Assembly (NCBI GenBank): GCA_963792205.1
Contig: CAWBVI010000004.1
Span: forward strand, 558,001-622,000
Direction: 5' to 3'
Origin: DATDAH01 sp963792205
GTDB lineage: Bacteria; Actinomycetota; Acidimicrobiia; Acidimicrobiales; DATDAH01
Length of the DNA stretch: 64,000 bases
Below, in pieces: positions 62,388 through 64,000 of this stretch. Numbering within the stretch: position 1 is the first letter of the stretch; each line of letters begins with the position of its first letter. Both the position numbers and the translations under genes were made by a program. Under the pieces are notes generated by a model, which saw nothing but the letters and a program-made list of their open reading frames with translations, had not been told where the DNA came from and searched no databases.

Positions 62388-63026
62388 ATGACCGACCGGT
62401 CGGCAAGCCCGAGGGCCCAGCAGCGACAACGGCGGCGCATCGTCGAGGTCACCCGGCGCGTCGTCGAGGCCGACGGCTTCGAGGCGGTGAGCATGCGCAA
62501 GGTCGCGGCCGAGGTGGGCCTCGCCCCCACGGGCATCTACTGGCACGTGGGCAGCCGCGAGGACCTGCTCAACGCCGTGCTCGACGAGATGATCCACGAC
62601 CTCCCGCCCATCTCGGCCCGCGGCTCGGCCCCTCGGGACCGGATCGCCTCGGTGGCCCGCACCGCCCGTCAGGAGTTCCTCGACCAGGTGCGCGTGCTCC
62701 AGCTGGCCACCGAGCTGGGGCGGGGCAACGAGCTGTCGTTCCGGGCCCAGGTCGCCCTGGCCCGGGAGATGAGCGGGGCCGGACTGGACGGGGACGACGC
62801 CGTGGCCGCCCTGCGCTCGATCCTGTTCCTGGTGGGCGGCTTCGTGATGATCGAGGAGCAGTACCGCCAGCGTCCGCCCGGTGAGCTGACGACCAGCGCC
62901 CTCTGGGCCAGCCTCGACGAAGCCGACGTCGACCCCGCCATCCAGGCGGCCATGTCCAGCGCCACCGACACCGACGCGCTGTTCAGCTACACCCTCGACC
63001 GTCTCCTCGACGCCGTCCTCGGCTGA
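62388..63026 (+). CDS. TetR-family transcriptional regulator
   Basis: 212 residues. DNA-binding domain: RRRIVEVTRRVVEADGFEAV and VAAEVGLAPTGIYWHVGSRE, with IYWHV as recognition helix. The C-terminal ligand-binding part is helical. The first codons contain CCGACCGGTCGG (62392-62403), a perfect 12-bp palindrome that may be a second operator. It is divergent from the ADC-amidohydrolase-SDR operon and most likely controls it. Confidence 0.9.
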   Translation: MTDRSASPRAQQRQRRRIVEVTRRVVEADGFEAVSMRKVAAEVGLAPTGIYWHVGSREDLLNAVLDEMIHDLPPISARGSAPRDRIASVARTARQEFLDQVRVLQLATELGRGNELSFRAQVALAREMSGAGLDGDDAVAALRSILFLVGGFVMIEEQYRQRPPGELTTSALWASLDEADVDPAIQAAMSSATDTDALFSYTLDRLLDAVLG

Positions 63027-63046
63027 CCCACTAGACAATCCCGGCG

Positions 63047-64000
63047 ATGTGGCTCCTCAGCCTGCGGGACCTGCAGTGGCGCCGAAGGCGCTTCCTCATC
63101 GCCATCGTGGCGACGGCGCTCATCTTCGCCCTCACCCTGCTCGTCACCGGCACGTCCAAGGGGATCGACCACGAGGTGGTGCGGATCGTCTCCTCCTTCG
63201 ACGCCGACCGCTGGGTGGTGGACGAGGGGGCGACCGGGCCGTTCACCTCGACCCGGCCGCTCGACGACGCTCTGGTCGACGAGGTCCGTGGCCTCCCGGG
63301 TGTCGAGGAGGCGGCCGGCCTCGTCCTGTTCCGGGGCACGCTCGGCGGCGAGTCGCCGGTCGACGTGAACCTGATCGGGTACGAGCCGGGGGCGCTGGGC
63401 GCGCCGGCGATCGCCGAGGGCCGCGAGGCGACCGGGCCGGGCGAGGCCGTGGTCGACGTGGCCCTCGGGATCGACGTGGGCGAGACCGTCGACCTCATCG
63501 GCGACGACCAGGAGGTCGTGGGCACCGCCAGCGGCGTCACCTTCTTCTACGGCGTCCCCACCGTCTTCGTCCCGCTGGCCGAGCTGCAGGAGATGGCGTT
63601 CGGCGGCCTCCCCCTCGTCACCACGGTCATCACGCGGGGCGAGCCGGCGTCGCTGCCCGACGGCGTCGTGGCCATGAGCGACGCGGAGGTGGAAGAGGAC
63701 CTGCGCCGCCCGACGCAGAACGGCTCGTCCGCCATCGGCTTCATCCGCATCCTGCTCTGGCTGACCGCGGCCGGGATCATCGCCTCGATCGTCTACCTCA
63801 CGTCGCTCGAACGCCTGCGGGACGTCGCCGTCCTGAAGGCGATCGGCGCGCCCAACCGGGTGCTGGTCGGGAGCCTGGTGGCCCAGGCCATGGTCCTCTC
63901 CCTGGCCTCGGCCCTGCTGGCGATCCCGCTCGCCCTGCTGATGAAGCCGGGCATGGACTTCGAGGTGCTGCTCGACGCCGGCGACTACCTCACCCTGGCC
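63047..64000 (+). CDS. ABC transporter permease (FtsX/MacB/DevC type), partial
   Basis: Open from ATG 63047 to the window end (318 residues seen). MWLLSLRDLQWRRRRFLIAI leads into the first membrane helix (VATALIFALTLLVTGTSKGI), followed by an extracytoplasmic MacB_PCD-like domain (VEEAAGLVLFRGTLGG, then PAIAEGREATGPGEAVVDVA) and, from about residue 230, two membrane helices (IRILLWLTAAGIIASIVYLT; SLVAQAMVLSLASALLAIPL) with the FtsX signature RLRDVAVLKAIGAPNRVLVG. A cognate ATPase should follow outside the window. Substrate unknown. Confidence 0.88.
   Translation, partial: MWLLSLRDLQWRRRRFLIAIVATALIFALTLLVTGTSKGIDHEVVRIVSSFDADRWVVDEGATGPFTSTRPLDDALVDEVRGLPGVEEAAGLVLFRGTLGGESPVDVNLIGYEPGALGAPAIAEGREATGPGEAVVDVALGIDVGETVDLIGDDQEVVGTASGVTFFYGVPTVFVPLAELQEMAFGGLPLVTTVITRGEPASLPDGVVAMSDAEVEEDLRRPTQNGSSAIGFIRILLWLTAAGIIASIVYLTSLERLRDVAVLKAIGAPNRVLVGSLVAQAMVLSLASALLAIPLALLMKPGMDFEVLLDAGDYLTLA

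Overview
The window is very GC-rich (third codon positions almost all G or C), densely packed, and built of operons whose genes overlap by ATGA, GTGA or TGATG. It carries a complete mce operon, several F420/flavin-dependent luciferase-like (LLM) oxidoreductases, an Rpf-like secreted protein, an ECF sigma factor fused to its anti-sigma domain and three TetR regulators. Together these point to a free-living, catabolically versatile actinobacterium; an Acidimicrobiia-type lineage is my inference, not something proved here.

Layout. 0-6 kb: an aerobic benzoyl-CoA (box) operon on the minus strand (boxC, boxB, benzoate-CoA ligase) with a PaaX-family regulator upstream. 6-9.2 kb: purU, an FAH-family hydrolase, a thioesterase and ysxC. 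9.3-12.7 kb: methyltransferase, TetR, Rieske oxygenase and an Rv3520c-type LLM enzyme. 12.8-20.5 kb: a membrane protein, cupin, acyl-CoA ligase, VOC protein, alpha/beta hydrolase, class II aldolase and a P450. 20.5-25.7 kb: a Rieske / amidohydrolase / SDR operon with a divergent TetR and an LLM monooxygenase. 25.7-30.4 kb: a DUF5979-like secreted protein, a FadD3-like ligase, an Rpf-like protein and a kinase-LLM fusion. 30.4-41.1 kb: a mce operon (ATPase, two permeases, six MCE proteins, one Mce-associated protein). 41.3-45.4 kb: a coupled operon of a secreted peptidase-like protein, a degenerate GGDEF-like protein and a sigma/anti-sigma fusion. 45.5-50.2 kb: CoA-transferase, EchA19-like hydratase behind a perfect KstR-type operator, CYP142-like P450 and two SDRs. 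50.3-58.2 kb: DUF6308, a PGRP amidase with SLH repeats, a DUF6351 lipoprotein, an oxidoreductase, an enoyl-CoA hydratase and DinB. 58.2-62.3 kb: a second amidohydrolase / SDR module with an acetoacetate-decarboxylase-like protein and a divergent TetR. 63 kb to the end: a partial ABC permease.

How it fits together. The Mce importer, FadD3-like ligase, EchA19-like hydratase, CYP142-like P450, Rv3520c-type LLM enzyme and KshA-like Rieske proteins suggest uptake and degradation of sterols or similar polycyclic compounds; the box genes handle benzoate. The twice-occurring amidohydrolase plus SDR module has no assigned pathway and is the best candidate for an undescribed catabolic system.

Caution. 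Nine genes are broken by twelve apparent frameshifts, all of the same sign (+1). This looks more like systematic consensus insertions than real decay, so I list these genes as CDS and mark them frameshifted. I saw no tRNA, rRNA, CRISPR array, insertion sequence or origin, and no gene-free stretch longer than 300 bases.
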